Part shown: positions 45,495-54,660 of the stretch, in pieces
How positions within the stretch are numbered: position 1 is the first letter of the stretch
Layout: the number at the start of each line of letters is the position of its first letter
NCBI GenBank assembly: GCA_004294135.1
Contig: RDZY01000012.1
Coordinates: 37,267-101,266, forward strand
From: Sphingobacteriia bacterium
GTDB lineage: Bacteria; Bacteroidota; Bacteroidia; Chitinophagales; Chitinophagaceae
Reading direction: 5' to 3'
DNA: 64,000 bases
Notes under the pieces: model-generated
Seen by the model: the letters and a program-made list of their open reading frames with translations, nothing else
Told to the model about the DNA's origin: nothing
Database searches by the model: none
Program-made: the position numbers and the translations under genes

Positions 45495-46037
45495 ATGCCA
45501 GAAATTACACTATTTAATAAAGTTTTTGAACCCTATTTACCCGAAGCATTAATTCAGGAAAAAATACAGGCGCTTGCGGAAGTAATCAATTCCGATTACG
45601 AAGGAAAAAAACCTTTGTTTATTGCAGTACTTAACGGCTCTTTTATGTTTGCTTCTGATCTTTTCAAATCAATTACCATTGAAGCAGAAATATGTTTTAT
45701 TAAACTGGCTTCCTACAAAGGAAGTAAATCTACGGGTCAAGTTATTACTGCCATCGGGTTAGATATAGATATCACCAACCGTCATATTATTATTCTAGAA
45801 GATATTATTGATACTGGTAAAACGATGCATGAGTTCATGCCTCAATTGCAAAATCAACAGCCAGCATCACTTAAAGTAGCTGTTCTTTTGCATAAGCCTG
45901 ATGCGACTATTTTTCCGATACAGATTGATTATTGCTGCTTCTCTATACCCAATCGTTTTGTGCTCGGCTTTGGTCTCGACTATGATGGATTTGGAAGAAA
46001 TCTTAAAGAGATTTATCAACTAAAAGGAGCTGAATAA
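45495..46037 (+). CDS. hpt: Hypoxanthine phosphoribosyltransferase
   Basis: A 180-residue type I phosphoribosyltransferase converting hypoxanthine or guanine with PRPP to the nucleotide. The PRPP-binding motif IILEDIIDTGKTM spans 99-111; LNGSFMFASDL near 46 and the base-binding region near FVLGFGLDYDG (about 155-166) fit the family. It follows the glucosaminidase by one base. Together with purS it contributes to purine supply. Confidence 0.92.
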   Translation: MPEITLFNKVFEPYLPEALIQEKIQALAEVINSDYEGKKPLFIAVLNGSFMFASDLFKSITIEAEICFIKLASYKGSKSTGQVITAIGLDIDITNRHIIILEDIIDTGKTMHEFMPQLQNQQPASLKVAVLLHKPDATIFPIQIDYCCFSIPNRFVLGFGLDYDGFGRNLKEIYQLKGAE

Positions 46038-46110
46038 GTTTGAATCTGTGGTGTGTTCATATTAAAGTCAATTTTTTTTCGTTCTAGTATATATCAATTA
46101 TTGCTTGTAG

Positions 46111-47871
46111 ATGAAATGGATCATTCAATTATTCCTTTCAGTTACTGTTGCACTTCCGGTGCATGGTCAATTCTATTTGCGTGGTGAAATAAAAGACCAG
46201 CGTGGAAAGCCCCTTGAAGGAGTTAAAATTACCCTTCAGTCAAAAGGTACCATACCCTTTCGCAGTGGAAGAAAAGGCGATTTTGGAATTCCTTTAACAT
46301 TGAATGCAGACAGTATTACCCTACAACTTAATGGTTATGACAATAAAAAAATAAAGGTAGACACCCGTATTTACCAAGTGATTGTATTAGAAATGTTGCC
46401 CATTACAGCGCAACGTTATACCCAAAATCTTGCTTCAGTAATTACCAATCTTAAACCCAAAGAAACTACTCGTTTTTCGGTACTTGGAGAAAGCTATAGT
46501 AGTGTAGTTGAAAACGGTTTCATAGATGTAAAAAAATACCCAGAAACAGGATTTTCTTTGAATGTTGACAAAGCTGCTTATAGTAATATCAGGCGTTTTT
46601 TATCGAATGAAATGTTCGTGCCAGTTGATGCAGTTCGTACCGAAGAAATGTTGAACTATTTTAATTTCAAAAAAGAAGAAGACGAGCTTTTATCTACTTC
46701 TTTTAACTGTAGAACTATACTTAGTTCTTGCCCTTGGAACAACGCCCACAAATTATTTTTCGTAAATATTGTTGCGCCTAAAATTAATCTCGATAGCATC
46801 CCTCCTTCTAATCTTGTTTTTTTAATAGATGTTTCTGGATCAATGGATCATCCAAATAGATTGCCGCTTTTACAATCTGCTTTTAAAATGTTGGTCCACA
46901 ATCTTCGGGAGAAAGATACTTTAACCATTGTTACTTACGGTGGTAATATAGCCATCCCATTACAGCCAACTGGTGGCGCTGAGAAGAAAAAAATTAAAGA
47001 CGCCATTGATTCATTAACAGCAAACGGTGATACACCCGGAGAAAATGCAATTAAAGTAGCCTACGATCTTGCCCAGAAAACCTTCTCTGCAAAAGGAAAT
47101 AATCGGGTGATCCTTGCAACAGATGGTGATTTCAATGTGGGCCTTTCATCCGAAAAAGAATTGGAGGACCTAATTACCCGTTATCGACAAACAGGTATTT
47201 ACCTTACCTGTCTAGGCGTTGGCATGGGCAATTATAAGGACAGTAAATTGGAAACACTTGCTAAAAAAGGAAATGGAAATTTTGCCTATATCGATCAAAT
47301 TCAGGAAGCAGAAAAAGTGTTGGTAAAAGAATTTACTTCCACACTTTATGCAGTTGCCAATGACGTTTCTGTAAATATAAAATTCAACAAAAACACGGTA
47401 GAACAATTTCACCTTATTGGATTTGATAATAAAAAAGACGCAATAGCAGACAGCACTAGTGTATTAGAAGGTGGTGAGGTTGGGAGTGGTCACGCTACCA
47501 TTGCAATACTAGAGATTATTCCGCAAAAAAAAGACTCTTTACTTTCTGATCAACCCTTTGCAAACATCACTATCAGCTATAAAAAGCCAATTGAATTACC
47601 AATATGGCGACAAAATTTTTCAATCAACTATAACCCTGTCTCCATAGATACTGTTGATAGTTCTTATAGATTTGCTGCCAGCATTGCGGCATTTTCATCC
47701 ATACTAAAAAAATCTCCTTATACAAAAGATTTCAGTTTTGAAGAAACCTATTCACTGGCGGAATCAGCTATCAACACAACGAATATTTTACACAACCAAT
47801 TTCTAGGGCTGATACAAAAAGCAATTAAAGTATATCAACCAAGCGATAAAAAGAAAAAACAACACCATTAA
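46111..47871 (+). CDS. Exported VWA-domain protein (YfbK-like) with N-terminal carboxypeptidase-regulatory-like domain
   Basis: A 586-residue protein. A signal peptide (1-20) precedes a beta-sandwich of the carboxypeptidase-regulatory-like type (about 22-95, [14 protein letters not shown]). Next comes the YfbK N-terminal block ([17 protein letters not shown] and [13 protein letters not shown]), the VWA domain (about 232-400) with the MIDAS motif DVSGSM (from Asp240), and a YfbK-type C-terminal domain. It lacks a lipobox, unlike some relatives. Function is unknown, perhaps protein binding in the periplasm. It ends with a four-base overlap of the convergent dnaJ gene. Confidence 0.85.
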   Translation: MKWIIQLFLSVTVALPVHGQFYLRGEIKDQRGKPLEGVKITLQSKGTIPFRSGRKGDFGIPLTLNADSITLQLNGYDNKKIKVDTRIYQVIVLEMLPITAQRYTQNLASVITNLKPKETTRFSVLGESYSSVVENGFIDVKKYPETGFSLNVDKAAYSNIRRFLSNEMFVPVDAVRTEEMLNYFNFKKEEDELLSTSFNCRTILSSCPWNNAHKLFFVNIVAPKINLDSIPPSNLVFLIDVSGSMDHPNRLPLLQSAFKMLVHNLREKDTLTIVTYGGNIAIPLQPTGGAEKKKIKDAIDSLTANGDTPGENAIKVAYDLAQKTFSAKGNNRVILATDGDFNVGLSSEKELEDLITRYRQTGIYLTCLGVGMGNYKDSKLETLAKKGNGNFAYIDQIQEAEKVLVKEFTSTLYAVANDVSVNIKFNKNTVEQFHLIGFDNKKDAIADSTSVLEGGEVGSGHATIAILEIIPQKKDSLLSDQPFANITISYKKPIELPIWRQNFSINYNPVSIDTVDSSYRFAASIAAFSSILKKSPYTKDFSFEETYSLAESAINTTNILHNQFLGLIQKAIKVYQPSDKKKKQHH

Positions 47872-49043
47872 CTAAAAGCTTCTCTTACCTTATCAAAGAA
47901 GCTCTTCTCGCCCTTTACTGGATTGGGTTTGAAATTACTGCTGCTGTTGAATTTTTCTAATGCTGCTTTCTCTTCCCCACTCAATTGTTGGGGCGTCCAT
48001 ATAGTAATATTAATCAATTGATCACCGCGGTTGTATCCCTGTACTTCTGGAAACCCTTTTCCTTTTAATCGGAAAATTTTACCACTATGCGTTCCAGCAG
48101 GAATTTTAATTTTAGCCCTGCCATCAATGGTAGGAACTTCTATCTGTGTACCAAATACTGCATCGGGAAAAGAGATATGTAAATCATACACCACATTCAA
48201 TCCATCCCTGTATAATTCTTCGTGCGTTTCTTCTTCAATCTGAATAATCAAGTCGCCCGGCGAGCCCCCTCTTTCACCTGCGTTACCCTTTCCGCCCATG
48301 CTCAATTGCATACCATCTTGAACACCTGCAGGAATATCAATGCTAATGGTTTCTTCCCCATATGCCCTTCCCTCGCCCTTACAAGTATTGCATTTGGCCG
48401 TAATGGTAGTTCCCTCTCCATTACAAGTGGAACAAGTAGCTACCGTTTGCATCTGACCCAAAAATGTACTGGTTACTTTTCTAACTTGACCGCTACCGCC
48501 GCAAGTCCCACAAGTCTGCATACTATTTTTATCCTTTGCGCCATTTCCACCACAAGTATTGCAACTAATATGTTTTTTTACCTTCACATTTTTGGTAACA
48601 CCTTTAGCAATTTCCTCGTAATTCAATTTTAATTTTATACGAAGATTACTTCCGCGTTGCCCCCTCGATCTTCCACCGCCACCGCCTCTGCTTCTTCCTC
48701 CTCCAAAAAAACTTCCAAACATATCATCTCCAAATACATCCCCAAACTGACTGAATATATCGTCCATATTCATTCCAGCACCGCCGCCATAATGACCGCC
48801 GCCGCCACTGGTTCCAGGCCCAAATGCTGCGTGACCATAGCGGTCGTATTTTGCTTTTTTATCAGCGTCGCTTAAAATTTCATAGGCTTCTGCGGCTTCT
48901 TTAAATTTATCTTCAGCAGATTTATCACCAGGATTTCTATCCGGATGGAACTGCATTGCAACTTTACGGTATGCTTTTTTAATTTCGTCAGCAGATGAGG
49001 ATTTAGCCACACCCAATATTTCGTAAAAATCTCTTTTAGCCAT
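47868..49043 (-). CDS. dnaJ: Chaperone DnaJ
   Basis: A 391-residue type I J-protein that stimulates DnaK ATPase and delivers clients. Order: J domain with HPD (33-35), a glycine-rich linker (about 75-125, very rich in GGG and FGG), the zinc domain with four C-x2-C-x-G-x-G repeats (about 152-220), and the C-terminal substrate domains. It starts five bases after grpE, making a grpE-dnaJ pair; dnaK is not in the window. Confidence 0.96.
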   Translation of the reverse strand: MAKRDFYEILGVAKSSSADEIKKAYRKVAMQFHPDRNPGDKSAEDKFKEAAEAYEILSDADKKAKYDRYGHAAFGPGTSGGGGHYGGGAGMNMDDIFSQFGDVFGDDMFGSFFGGGRSRGGGGGRSRGQRGSNLRIKLKLNYEEIAKGVTKNVKVKKHISCNTCGGNGAKDKNSMQTCGTCGGSGQVRKVTSTFLGQMQTVATCSTCNGEGTTITAKCNTCKGEGRAYGEETISIDIPAGVQDGMQLSMGGKGNAGERGGSPGDLIIQIEEETHEELYRDGLNVVYDLHISFPDAVFGTQIEVPTIDGRAKIKIPAGTHSGKIFRLKGKGFPEVQGYNRGDQLINITIWTPQQLSGEEKAALEKFNSSSNFKPNPVKGEKSFFDKVREAFS

Positions 49044-49048
49044 AATAT

Positions 49049-49618
49049 TTATTTTCCTACAACAACTTTTGCAAATCGGATCAACTTATCATTTAAATAG
49101 TACCCCTTTACTATTTCATCTACTACTTTACCTTTAAGGTCTTCTGAAGCTGCTGGTATTTCAGTAATAGCTTCGTGCAATTCTACGTCAAAATCAGTAT
49201 TCACGCTTTCCATGGCCTTTACCCCTTTCTGTAACATTACAGATCTGAGTTTATTAAATACCAATTGAATACCTTCTTTTTGAACGGCAATATCATCAGA
49301 ACCCTGTAATTGTTTCTCTGCCCTATCGCAATCATCCAATACATCTAATAATGATACAATTACATCTTTACCCGCAGTTTGAATTAAATCGAGTCGCTCT
49401 TTGGCAGTTCGTCTTCTGAAATTATCGAATTCAGCCATTAAACGAAGGTATTTGTCCTTCTGTTCGTCTAAGGCGGTTTGCAATTGCTCCTGTACGGAAA
49501 TTTCTACCGCTGGTTCCTCCAAATGTGGGGATTGGGCTGCACTTTCGTCAGTATGACTGTCCATTGCTGCTGATTTTTCCGTTGTTTCTGTATTATTCGT
49601 CATTTCTTGCGCTTCCAT
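49049..49618 (-). CDS. grpE: Nucleotide exchange factor GrpE
   Basis: A 189-residue cofactor that releases ADP from DnaK. After an acidic, disordered N-terminus comes the coiled coil (about 60-100, with [17 protein letters not shown]), and the C-terminal beta domain ending near [25 protein letters not shown] second ATG five codons in is also possible. The minus strand upstream has TTTCTTTG, one mismatch from the -7 consensus. No CIRCE heat-shock repeat was seen. Confidence 0.93.
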   Translation of the reverse strand: MEAQEMTNNTETTEKSAAMDSHTDESAAQSPHLEEPAVEISVQEQLQTALDEQKDKYLRLMAEFDNFRRRTAKERLDLIQTAGKDVIVSLLDVLDDCDRAEKQLQGSDDIAVQKEGIQLVFNKLRSVMLQKGVKAMESVNTDFDVELHEAITEIPAASEDLKGKVVDEIVKGYYLNDKLIRFAKVVVGK

Positions 49619-49680
49619 AATAGGTTATATTTAAAATCTCTATTAGGCAATAATTTTGCCACGCAAAGAAAAGGGAAAAA

Positions 49681-49709
49681 TTGACAGATTGAGTAGGAAG
49701 CTATATTTG
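49681..49709 (+). promoter_or_regulatory. Full Bacteroidota-type promoter of rlmI
   Basis: TTGACAG (TTG at 49681-49683) and an exact -7 box TATATTTG (49702-49709) are separated by 18 bases from TTG to TA. The box ends four bases (CACA) before the ATG, so the mRNA is predicted to be leaderless. This is the best promoter in the window. Confidence 0.7.
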
Positions 49710-49713
49710 CACA

Positions 49714-50889
49714 ATGATTAAGGTATACCTCAAAAAAAATATCGCACCAAGAATTGCAAATGGACACCCCTGGATATATGCCAATGAAGTAGATCGGGTT
49801 GCTGGCCAACCAGAAGCTGGTGATATTGTTGAAGTTCATTATTCGGATGGAAAACTAACAGGGTTGGGCTATATCAACCCTAAATCGCAAATTCTAGTCC
49901 GCTTACTCTCACGAAAAGCAATACCCATTGATGAAAAATTTTTTTTCAACCGAATACTTGATGCCTGGAATTATCGAAAAAAATTAGGGTACACAGAGAA
50001 TTGCCGATTGGTTTTTGGAGAATCCGACTACATACCTGCCTTAATTATTGATAAATTCGGCGACTATTTTGTAATCCAAACCCTTTCACTAGGGATTGAC
50101 AAATGGAAGCCTGCCATTGTGGATGCGTTGAACGGAATTTTTAAACCAAAAGGAATTTATGAGCGCAACGATGTGCCCGTAAGAAGTCTTGAGGGACTAG
50201 AGCAACAAAAAGGATTTCTTTCCACCCCATTTGATACCAATATTGTAATCAACGAAAATGGATTACAATTTTATGTTGATATAGCCAACGGTCAGAAAAC
50301 GGGTTATTTTCTTGACCAACAACACAACCGCAGCACCATTAAAAGCATTGTAAAAGATGCCGATGTGATGGGCGCATTTACCTATACTGGCACTTTTGAA
50401 ATACACGCAGCACACTATGGTGCTAAGTCAGTTTTAGGAATTGATATTTCTGAGCAGGCCATTCTGCAGGCCAATAAAAATGCCGCACTGAATCAGCTAG
50501 ATCATATTTGTAAGTTTGAAGCAATGAATGCTTTTGATGTATTGAAGGAGTGGGGCAAACAAGGTCCTAAATATGATGTGGTGATGCTTGATCCGCCTGC
50601 GTTTACCAAGAGCAGGGGTAATATAGAAAATGCGTTGACTGGCTACAAAGAAATAAATTTAAGGGGAATGAAGTTAATTAGAAATGGAGGATTTCTGGTT
50701 ACCTCAAGCTGCACAAATTTAGTGTCTCCTGATTTATTTTTAGCTACCATTGAGGCAGCGGCAAAAGATGCGCATAAAAGATTAAGGCAGGTAGTATTTC
50801 AGAGTCAATCACCCGATCATCCAATAATCAGAGGTATTGACAATACCAATTACTTGAAATTTTTAATTGTGGAAGTAACGAACAACTAG
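49714..50889 (+). CDS. rlmI: RlmI-like 23S rRNA methyltransferase
   Basis: A 391-residue SAM-dependent methyltransferase. An N-terminal PUA-like domain (about 1-75; APRIANGHPWIYANEVD) precedes an EEHEE-type region and the Rossmann domain with DVMGAFTYTGTFEIHAAHYG (about 218) and the catalytic-region motif VVMLDPPAFTKSR (about 290), ending with TSSCTNLV, in which the catalytic cysteine is expected. E. coli RlmI makes m5C1962 in 23S rRNA. Assignment to RlmI over close relatives is probable. Confidence 0.88.
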   Translation: MIKVYLKKNIAPRIANGHPWIYANEVDRVAGQPEAGDIVEVHYSDGKLTGLGYINPKSQILVRLLSRKAIPIDEKFFFNRILDAWNYRKKLGYTENCRLVFGESDYIPALIIDKFGDYFVIQTLSLGIDKWKPAIVDALNGIFKPKGIYERNDVPVRSLEGLEQQKGFLSTPFDTNIVINENGLQFYVDIANGQKTGYFLDQQHNRSTIKSIVKDADVMGAFTYTGTFEIHAAHYGAKSVLGIDISEQAILQANKNAALNQLDHICKFEAMNAFDVLKEWGKQGPKYDVVMLDPPAFTKSRGNIENALTGYKEINLRGMKLIRNGGFLVTSSCTNLVSPDLFLATIEAAAKDAHKRLRQVVFQSQSPDHPIIRGIDNTNYLKFLIVEVTNN

Positions 50890-51246
50890 TTATCGAATTA
50901 CTTGGAATTTGCCAGACTCAATAATTCTACCACTTCTATCACGGAGTTGGAATATATAGAGCCCACGGGTAAAATTATCATCGAAATAAATAGTGAGTTT
51001 TCTAGAAGAAACTTGAACGCTGCTCATTTTCCGACCCATAAAATTGTATACTTCTAAAACGTTGTATTTATCTACCGATTCATTCAAATCAAAATGAATA
51101 TATTGGATTGCAGGGTTGGGATAAAATCGTTCGATTTTATGTTGACTGCCACTATTATTTATAGTTGAATAAATATATTCGTCGGCAGTAAAACTTCCGC
51201 CAATGAAAATTATAAAAAATAAAAACAACCATGCAGCCCGCTTCAT
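50890..51246 (-). CDS. Stand-alone T9SS type A sorting domain with signal peptide
   Basis: A 118-residue exported protein consisting of a signal peptide (about 1-20), a 20-residue linker, and one beta-sandwich of about 80 residues of the T9SS C-terminal domain type. Key features are [17 protein letters not shown] near residue 38, [17 protein letters not shown], and the closing [23 protein letters not shown]. Normally this domain ends a large cargo protein; here there is no cargo. It may be a decoy, a cargo remnant or a surface protein in its own right. Its stop abuts the rlmI stop. Confidence 0.8.
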   Translation of the reverse strand: MKRAAWLFLFFIIFIGGSFTADEYIYSTINNSGSQHKIERFYPNPAIQYIHFDLNESVDKYNVLEVYNFMGRKMSSVQVSSRKLTIYFDDNFTRGLYIFQLRDRSGRIIESGKFQVIR

Positions 51247-51303
51247 GTAGCTAATTATTAGATAAAGCTAGCGAAATGGTTCATAATTACCAAAACTAGG
51301 GAA

Positions 51304-51331
51304 CCTTACCCCCTATTTTAAAGAGGTAAGG
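51304..51331 (-). terminator. Weak hairpin after the peroxiredoxin gene
   Basis: Arms CCTTACC and GGTAAGG pair over seven bases around a 14-base loop, in the gap between the peroxiredoxin stop and the downstream sorting-domain gene. There is no U tract, so the role is uncertain. Confidence 0.35.
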
Positions 51332-51353
51332 CTTCCTAGCAAGCATAAATGAA

Positions 51354-51824
51354 TTACAGACCAGTAAGGGTTTCTTGAATAGCAGCGAAATTGGGTAAGT
51401 CACCTGGAGTGGCGCAAACTTCGGCATATTGAACAATTCCGTTTTTGTCTACCACAAAGGCAGCACGTTTGCTCACACCCATCATTTCAAAAGCAGGAAA
51501 TACTTCATACAACACATCAAATGCTTTTGCAGCATCTTTATTGAAATCACTCAGCAATGGAAAATTAAGATTTTGTTCATTACTGAATTTTTCCAACGTA
51601 AACAATGAGTCCACCGAAATACCAAATACCTGTGCATTGGTATTGTTGTACAACGCAATATTGTCGCGAACATTACAAAGTTCCGCAGTGCAAACCCCGG
51701 TAAAAGCTAGGGGAAAGAATAAGATTACAACGGGTTTACCCTGTTGCTCAGACAAGGTTACTTTTTGTTTGGCTGTATTAAACAGTGCAAAATCAGGGGC
51801 TTGTTGGCCAACTTGAATACTCAT
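51354..51824 (-). CDS. Peroxiredoxin (AhpE/Prx-like)
   Basis: A 156-residue thiol peroxidase reducing hydrogen peroxide and organic peroxides. The active-site motif FFPLAFTGVCTAELC contains the peroxidatic cysteine (Cys45) and a second cysteine five residues on (Cys50), which might act as resolving residue. The conserved arginine lies in GVSKRAAFVVDK (about residue 118). Length and motif fit the AhpE/1-Cys group; a BCP-type assignment is less likely. The upstream TATCTTTT is one mismatch from the -7 consensus. Confidence 0.87.
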   Translation of the reverse strand: MSIQVGQQAPDFALFNTAKQKVTLSEQQGKPVVILFFPLAFTGVCTAELCNVRDNIALYNNTNAQVFGISVDSLFTLEKFSNEQNLNFPLLSDFNKDAAKAFDVLYEVFPAFEMMGVSKRAAFVVDKNGIVQYAEVCATPGDLPNFAAIQETLTGL

Positions 51825-51872
51825 AAAAGATATATTTTAATTTAAAATAAACAGACAAAATAATGAATTGTT

Positions 51873-52526
51873 TTATAATTGCATTTCAGGTACGTAATCA
51901 GGCAGGTGTAATTTAGCAGCGGTCATCTTTACAATAGTCTCAACACTTACTCCCGGCGCACGCTCCAATAAAAGAAATCCTTGCGGGGTAATATCTATCA
52001 CTGCTAGATCCGTCACTATCTTTTTCACACACCCAATTCCGGTTAAAGGTAAACAACAGGACGATAATAATTTACTTTCTCCTTTTGGGTTGGTATGCAT
52101 CATGGCGACAATAATATTTTTTGCACCAGCTACCAAATCCATAGCACCACCCATACCCTTGACCATTTTACCAGGAATTTTCCAATTGGCAATATCTCCA
52201 GTCTCACTTACTTCCATGGCACCCAATACAGTCAAATCGATTTTCCCAGCCCGAATCATTCCAAAACTTTCAGCACTATCAAAGAAAGCACCACCTGGAA
52301 TTAGGGTAACCGTTTCTTTTCCTGCATTAATCAAGTCTGCGTCAATAAAACTTTCTTCGGGATACGGTCCCATTCCTAAAATTCCATTCTCGCTTTGAAA
52401 AATAACAGACATTCCTTCGGGAATATAATTGGCAACCAGCGTAGGAATGCCAATTCCAAGATTAACATACATGCCATCTTGAAGCTCCTGCGCAATCCTT
52501 TTTGCTATTCCAAATTTATCCAGCAT
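51873..52526 (-). CDS. scoB: 3-oxoacid CoA-transferase subunit B
   Basis: The 217-residue beta subunit of succinyl-CoA:3-ketoacid CoA-transferase, which activates acetoacetate to acetoacetyl-CoA. The catalytic glutamate is in [10 protein letters not shown] (about residue 45), and the segments [14 protein letters not shown] and [15 protein letters not shown] are family hallmarks. The frame extends ten codons upstream, but the ATG giving [12 protein letters not shown] is the family start. It lies 50 bases after scoA, in one operon. Confidence 0.92.
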   Translation of the reverse strand: MLDKFGIAKRIAQELQDGMYVNLGIGIPTLVANYIPEGMSVIFQSENGILGMGPYPEESFIDADLINAGKETVTLIPGGAFFDSAESFGMIRAGKIDLTVLGAMEVSETGDIANWKIPGKMVKGMGGAMDLVAGAKNIIVAMMHTNPKGESKLLSSCCLPLTGIGCVKKIVTDLAVIDITPQGFLLLERAPGVSVETIVKMTAAKLHLPDYVPEMQL

Positions 52527-52576
52527 ACTACAATTTTTTTGAATGAAATTCACCAAATCGATACACAGTTCACGGT

Positions 52577-53278
52577 CTACATTCTACCCATCCTCACTGT
52601 TCTGCGTTCAATTCTTTTTTCATAATTACTTCCTTGAAATATTCGGTGAATATAAACTCCAGCAACATGCACATCATCAGGATCAATCATACCTGGCTCT
52701 AACAGTTCTTCTACTTCTGCAATAGTAATGGTACCTGCTTTAGCCATTGATGTAGAAAAATTTCTGGTGGTTTTACGAAATACCAAATTACCAGCTTTAT
52801 CGCCCTTCCAGGCTTTTACAAGAGAGAAGTCTGCTTGCAAGGCTTTCTCCATTAAATACATTTTACCATTAAACTCGCGCACTTCTTTTCCTTCTGCAAT
52901 TTCAGTACCATAACCTGCGGGGGTAAAATAAGCGGGAATACCCATTCCAGCCATTAGAATACTAGTTGCCAATGTGCCTTGAGGAACCAAATCAACTTCT
53001 AATTCACCATTCAACAATTGTTTTTCAAAAACAGTGTTTTCACCAACATAACTACTAATCATTTTTTTAATCTGCTTAGTTTTCAACAGTAAGCCCAACC
53101 CAAAATCATCTACACCCGCATTATTTGAAATACAGGTCAACTCTTTTACACCATGCTTCACCAATGCTGCTATACAATTCTCTGGAATACCGTTTAATCC
53201 GAATCCACCTACCATCAATATTGCACCATTTTGAATATCAATTGTAGCAGACAAGGCATCTTTAAAAACTTTATTCAT
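52577..53278 (-). CDS. scoA: 3-oxoacid CoA-transferase subunit A
   Basis: A 233-residue alpha subunit that pairs with the downstream beta subunit. It carries [18 protein letters not shown] (near 22-40), the N-terminal CoA-binding [10 protein letters not shown] region, and [20 protein letters not shown] near residue 98. The pair is usual in bacteria that use ketone bodies or branched-chain and aromatic acid breakdown products. No promoter box was found upstream. Confidence 0.92.
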   Translation of the reverse strand: MNKVFKDALSATIDIQNGAILMVGGFGLNGIPENCIAALVKHGVKELTCISNNAGVDDFGLGLLLKTKQIKKMISSYVGENTVFEKQLLNGELEVDLVPQGTLATSILMAGMGIPAYFTPAGYGTEIAEGKEVREFNGKMYLMEKALQADFSLVKAWKGDKAGNLVFRKTTRNFSTSMAKAGTITIAEVEELLEPGMIDPDDVHVAGVYIHRIFQGSNYEKRIERRTVRMGRM

Positions 53279-53368
53279 TTAGAAACTATTTGAGTTATTG
53301 TTGAAGCATAAAAACAGTGTTATTACAATATTATGATGATACAAATAAATAATTTATTCAAACAATAC

Positions 53369-53731
53369 TTATTTGGGGTGCGCATATTTTTTGTTGTATC
53401 CCATTGTTTTTTGCCTACTTGAAAGTGCTTCTACAGAATCGAGTAGTGTTTTAAAAACAACTGGATTACTTTGATAGTAGTCATAACTTTTATAAAATTT
53501 TTGTTTGGTAATATTATAAGCATTGAATACCTGTTCATATAAACGAAACTGTTCTTGATCAAGCTTATGCAAAGTATCACTTATAGTAATTCTTACATAG
53601 TATTCATCCATTTTCATCATATCCCACATAATTAATTTCATCTCATTTATGGGCAATACCTCAGCAGGTATTTTTTTTACTCCGCAAGTAGAAAATAGTA
53701 GTATGAATAATCCCAGTTTCAAATACTTCAT
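53369..53731 (-). CDS. DUF4296-like lipoprotein
   Basis: A 120-residue probable lipoprotein: signal sequence ending FSTCGV (Cys about residue 16), then an alpha-helical body with LIMWDMMKMDEYYVR near 33, the pattern I recognise as DUF4296. Later residues KFYKSYDYYQSNP fit the family. Function is unknown. Its start overlaps the porD stop by four bases, so the two are translationally coupled, suggesting a link to T9SS or outer-membrane biogenesis. Confidence 0.78.
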   Translation of the reverse strand: MKYLKLGLFILLFSTCGVKKIPAEVLPINEMKLIMWDMMKMDEYYVRITISDTLHKLDQEQFRLYEQVFNAYNITKQKFYKSYDYYQSNPVVFKTLLDSVEALSSRQKTMGYNKKYAHPK

Positions 53732-54660
53732 TGTAACTCTTGTTTATATTTTGATGCGTTTACTACATCAAGTACCGCTAATATCTCCGCGACTTTATTT
53801 TTTTCATCCATCGTCCCTTTTTTAAACACGCCTATCAACTCAATTGATTTGCCTTGCATAAAAAATTGCAGCATCATAGTATTGGAATTTTCACGATTGA
53901 ATGCATGTAGTTGGGTTAATGCTTGCAGCATATTACTCCGTGCTTCATTTTCATTATCAATCATTTTATCGAGCCCCGAACGGTAATAAGTATAAATAAT
54001 ATCGTGTAAAATATTATAGCGTGAGTTGATCATGTTTTCATTTAGCCAATACCTATTTCTCAATCCATCAAAAACCCTCCACCCACTAATACTCTTGCCT
54101 TCTGGAGCGTTATTTACAATATTTTGAGCTTTTCTAAAGTAAGCTTCGCCAGTTTTTGGAGCAAATGAATCATAGTCTAACCCTAAAATTGTGTACGCAT
54201 AAAAAGCGAAGATAGCAGTCAAGTTAGCCGCTCCCGCATCGGTGCCTTGTACCCTATTTTCATTGAATTCAATGGGCTGAAATTCAACATATTTAAAGGT
54301 TACTTCTTGATCTACATAATTCACCAATGCAGCTTGGTAAGAGGCATTAAAAACAGGTCGAGCTGCTTGTACAGTCAACGATGCTTTGTACAAATTAGGT
54401 TCAATAATACTTTCAATATTCAATATAAAACTGCATTGAATTTTTTCATTTGGCTTGAACATATCGTTGCCCCACTTACGATTGTTCATTAAATTATTTA
54501 ATTGTGTTTGTAGGGTTGTAAAAATTTTTCGGTCAACTGTAGTATTCACCCTTGCAGCTAATACCGTTACTTTTGCTTGTAGTTCCTGGGCAAATAATTG
54601 ATCAACAGCTAACCCAATTAAAAGTAGACTTATGATTAATAATTTACGCATAGAGTTCAT
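53728..54660 (-). CDS. porD: PorD-like protein (DUF4835)
   Basis: A 310-residue exported protein with a signal peptide (to about residue 23, ending LFAQ). It opens with ELQAKVTVLAARVN and has the conserved NLTAIFAFYAYTILGLDYDSF (about 148-168) and GWRVFDGLRNRYW. This matches DUF4835, named PorD for its role in T9SS in Porphyromonas. Two ATGs and an upstream TTG are possible starts; I took the ATG giving MNSMRKLLII, which overlaps the coaBC end. Its place beside coaBC, rpoZ and bamD is one I recall from other Bacteroidota. Confidence 0.88.
   Translation of the reverse strand: MNSMRKLLIISLLLIGLAVDQLFAQELQAKVTVLAARVNTTVDRKIFTTLQTQLNNLMNNRKWGNDMFKPNEKIQCSFILNIESIIEPNLYKASLTVQAARPVFNASYQAALVNYVDQEVTFKYVEFQPIEFNENRVQGTDAGAANLTAIFAFYAYTILGLDYDSFAPKTGEAYFRKAQNIVNNAPEGKSISGWRVFDGLRNRYWLNENMINSRYNILHDIIYTYYRSGLDKMIDNENEARSNMLQALTQLHAFNRENSNTMMLQFFMQGKSIELIGVFKKGTMDEKNKVAEILAVLDVVNASKYKQELQ

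Noticed and set aside
49651..49658. Second TAATTTTG on the plus strand upstream of rlmI
   Set aside because: It matches the box but lies 55 bases from the ATG and lacks the TTGAC element; the box at 49702 with its TTG partner is the better promoter.
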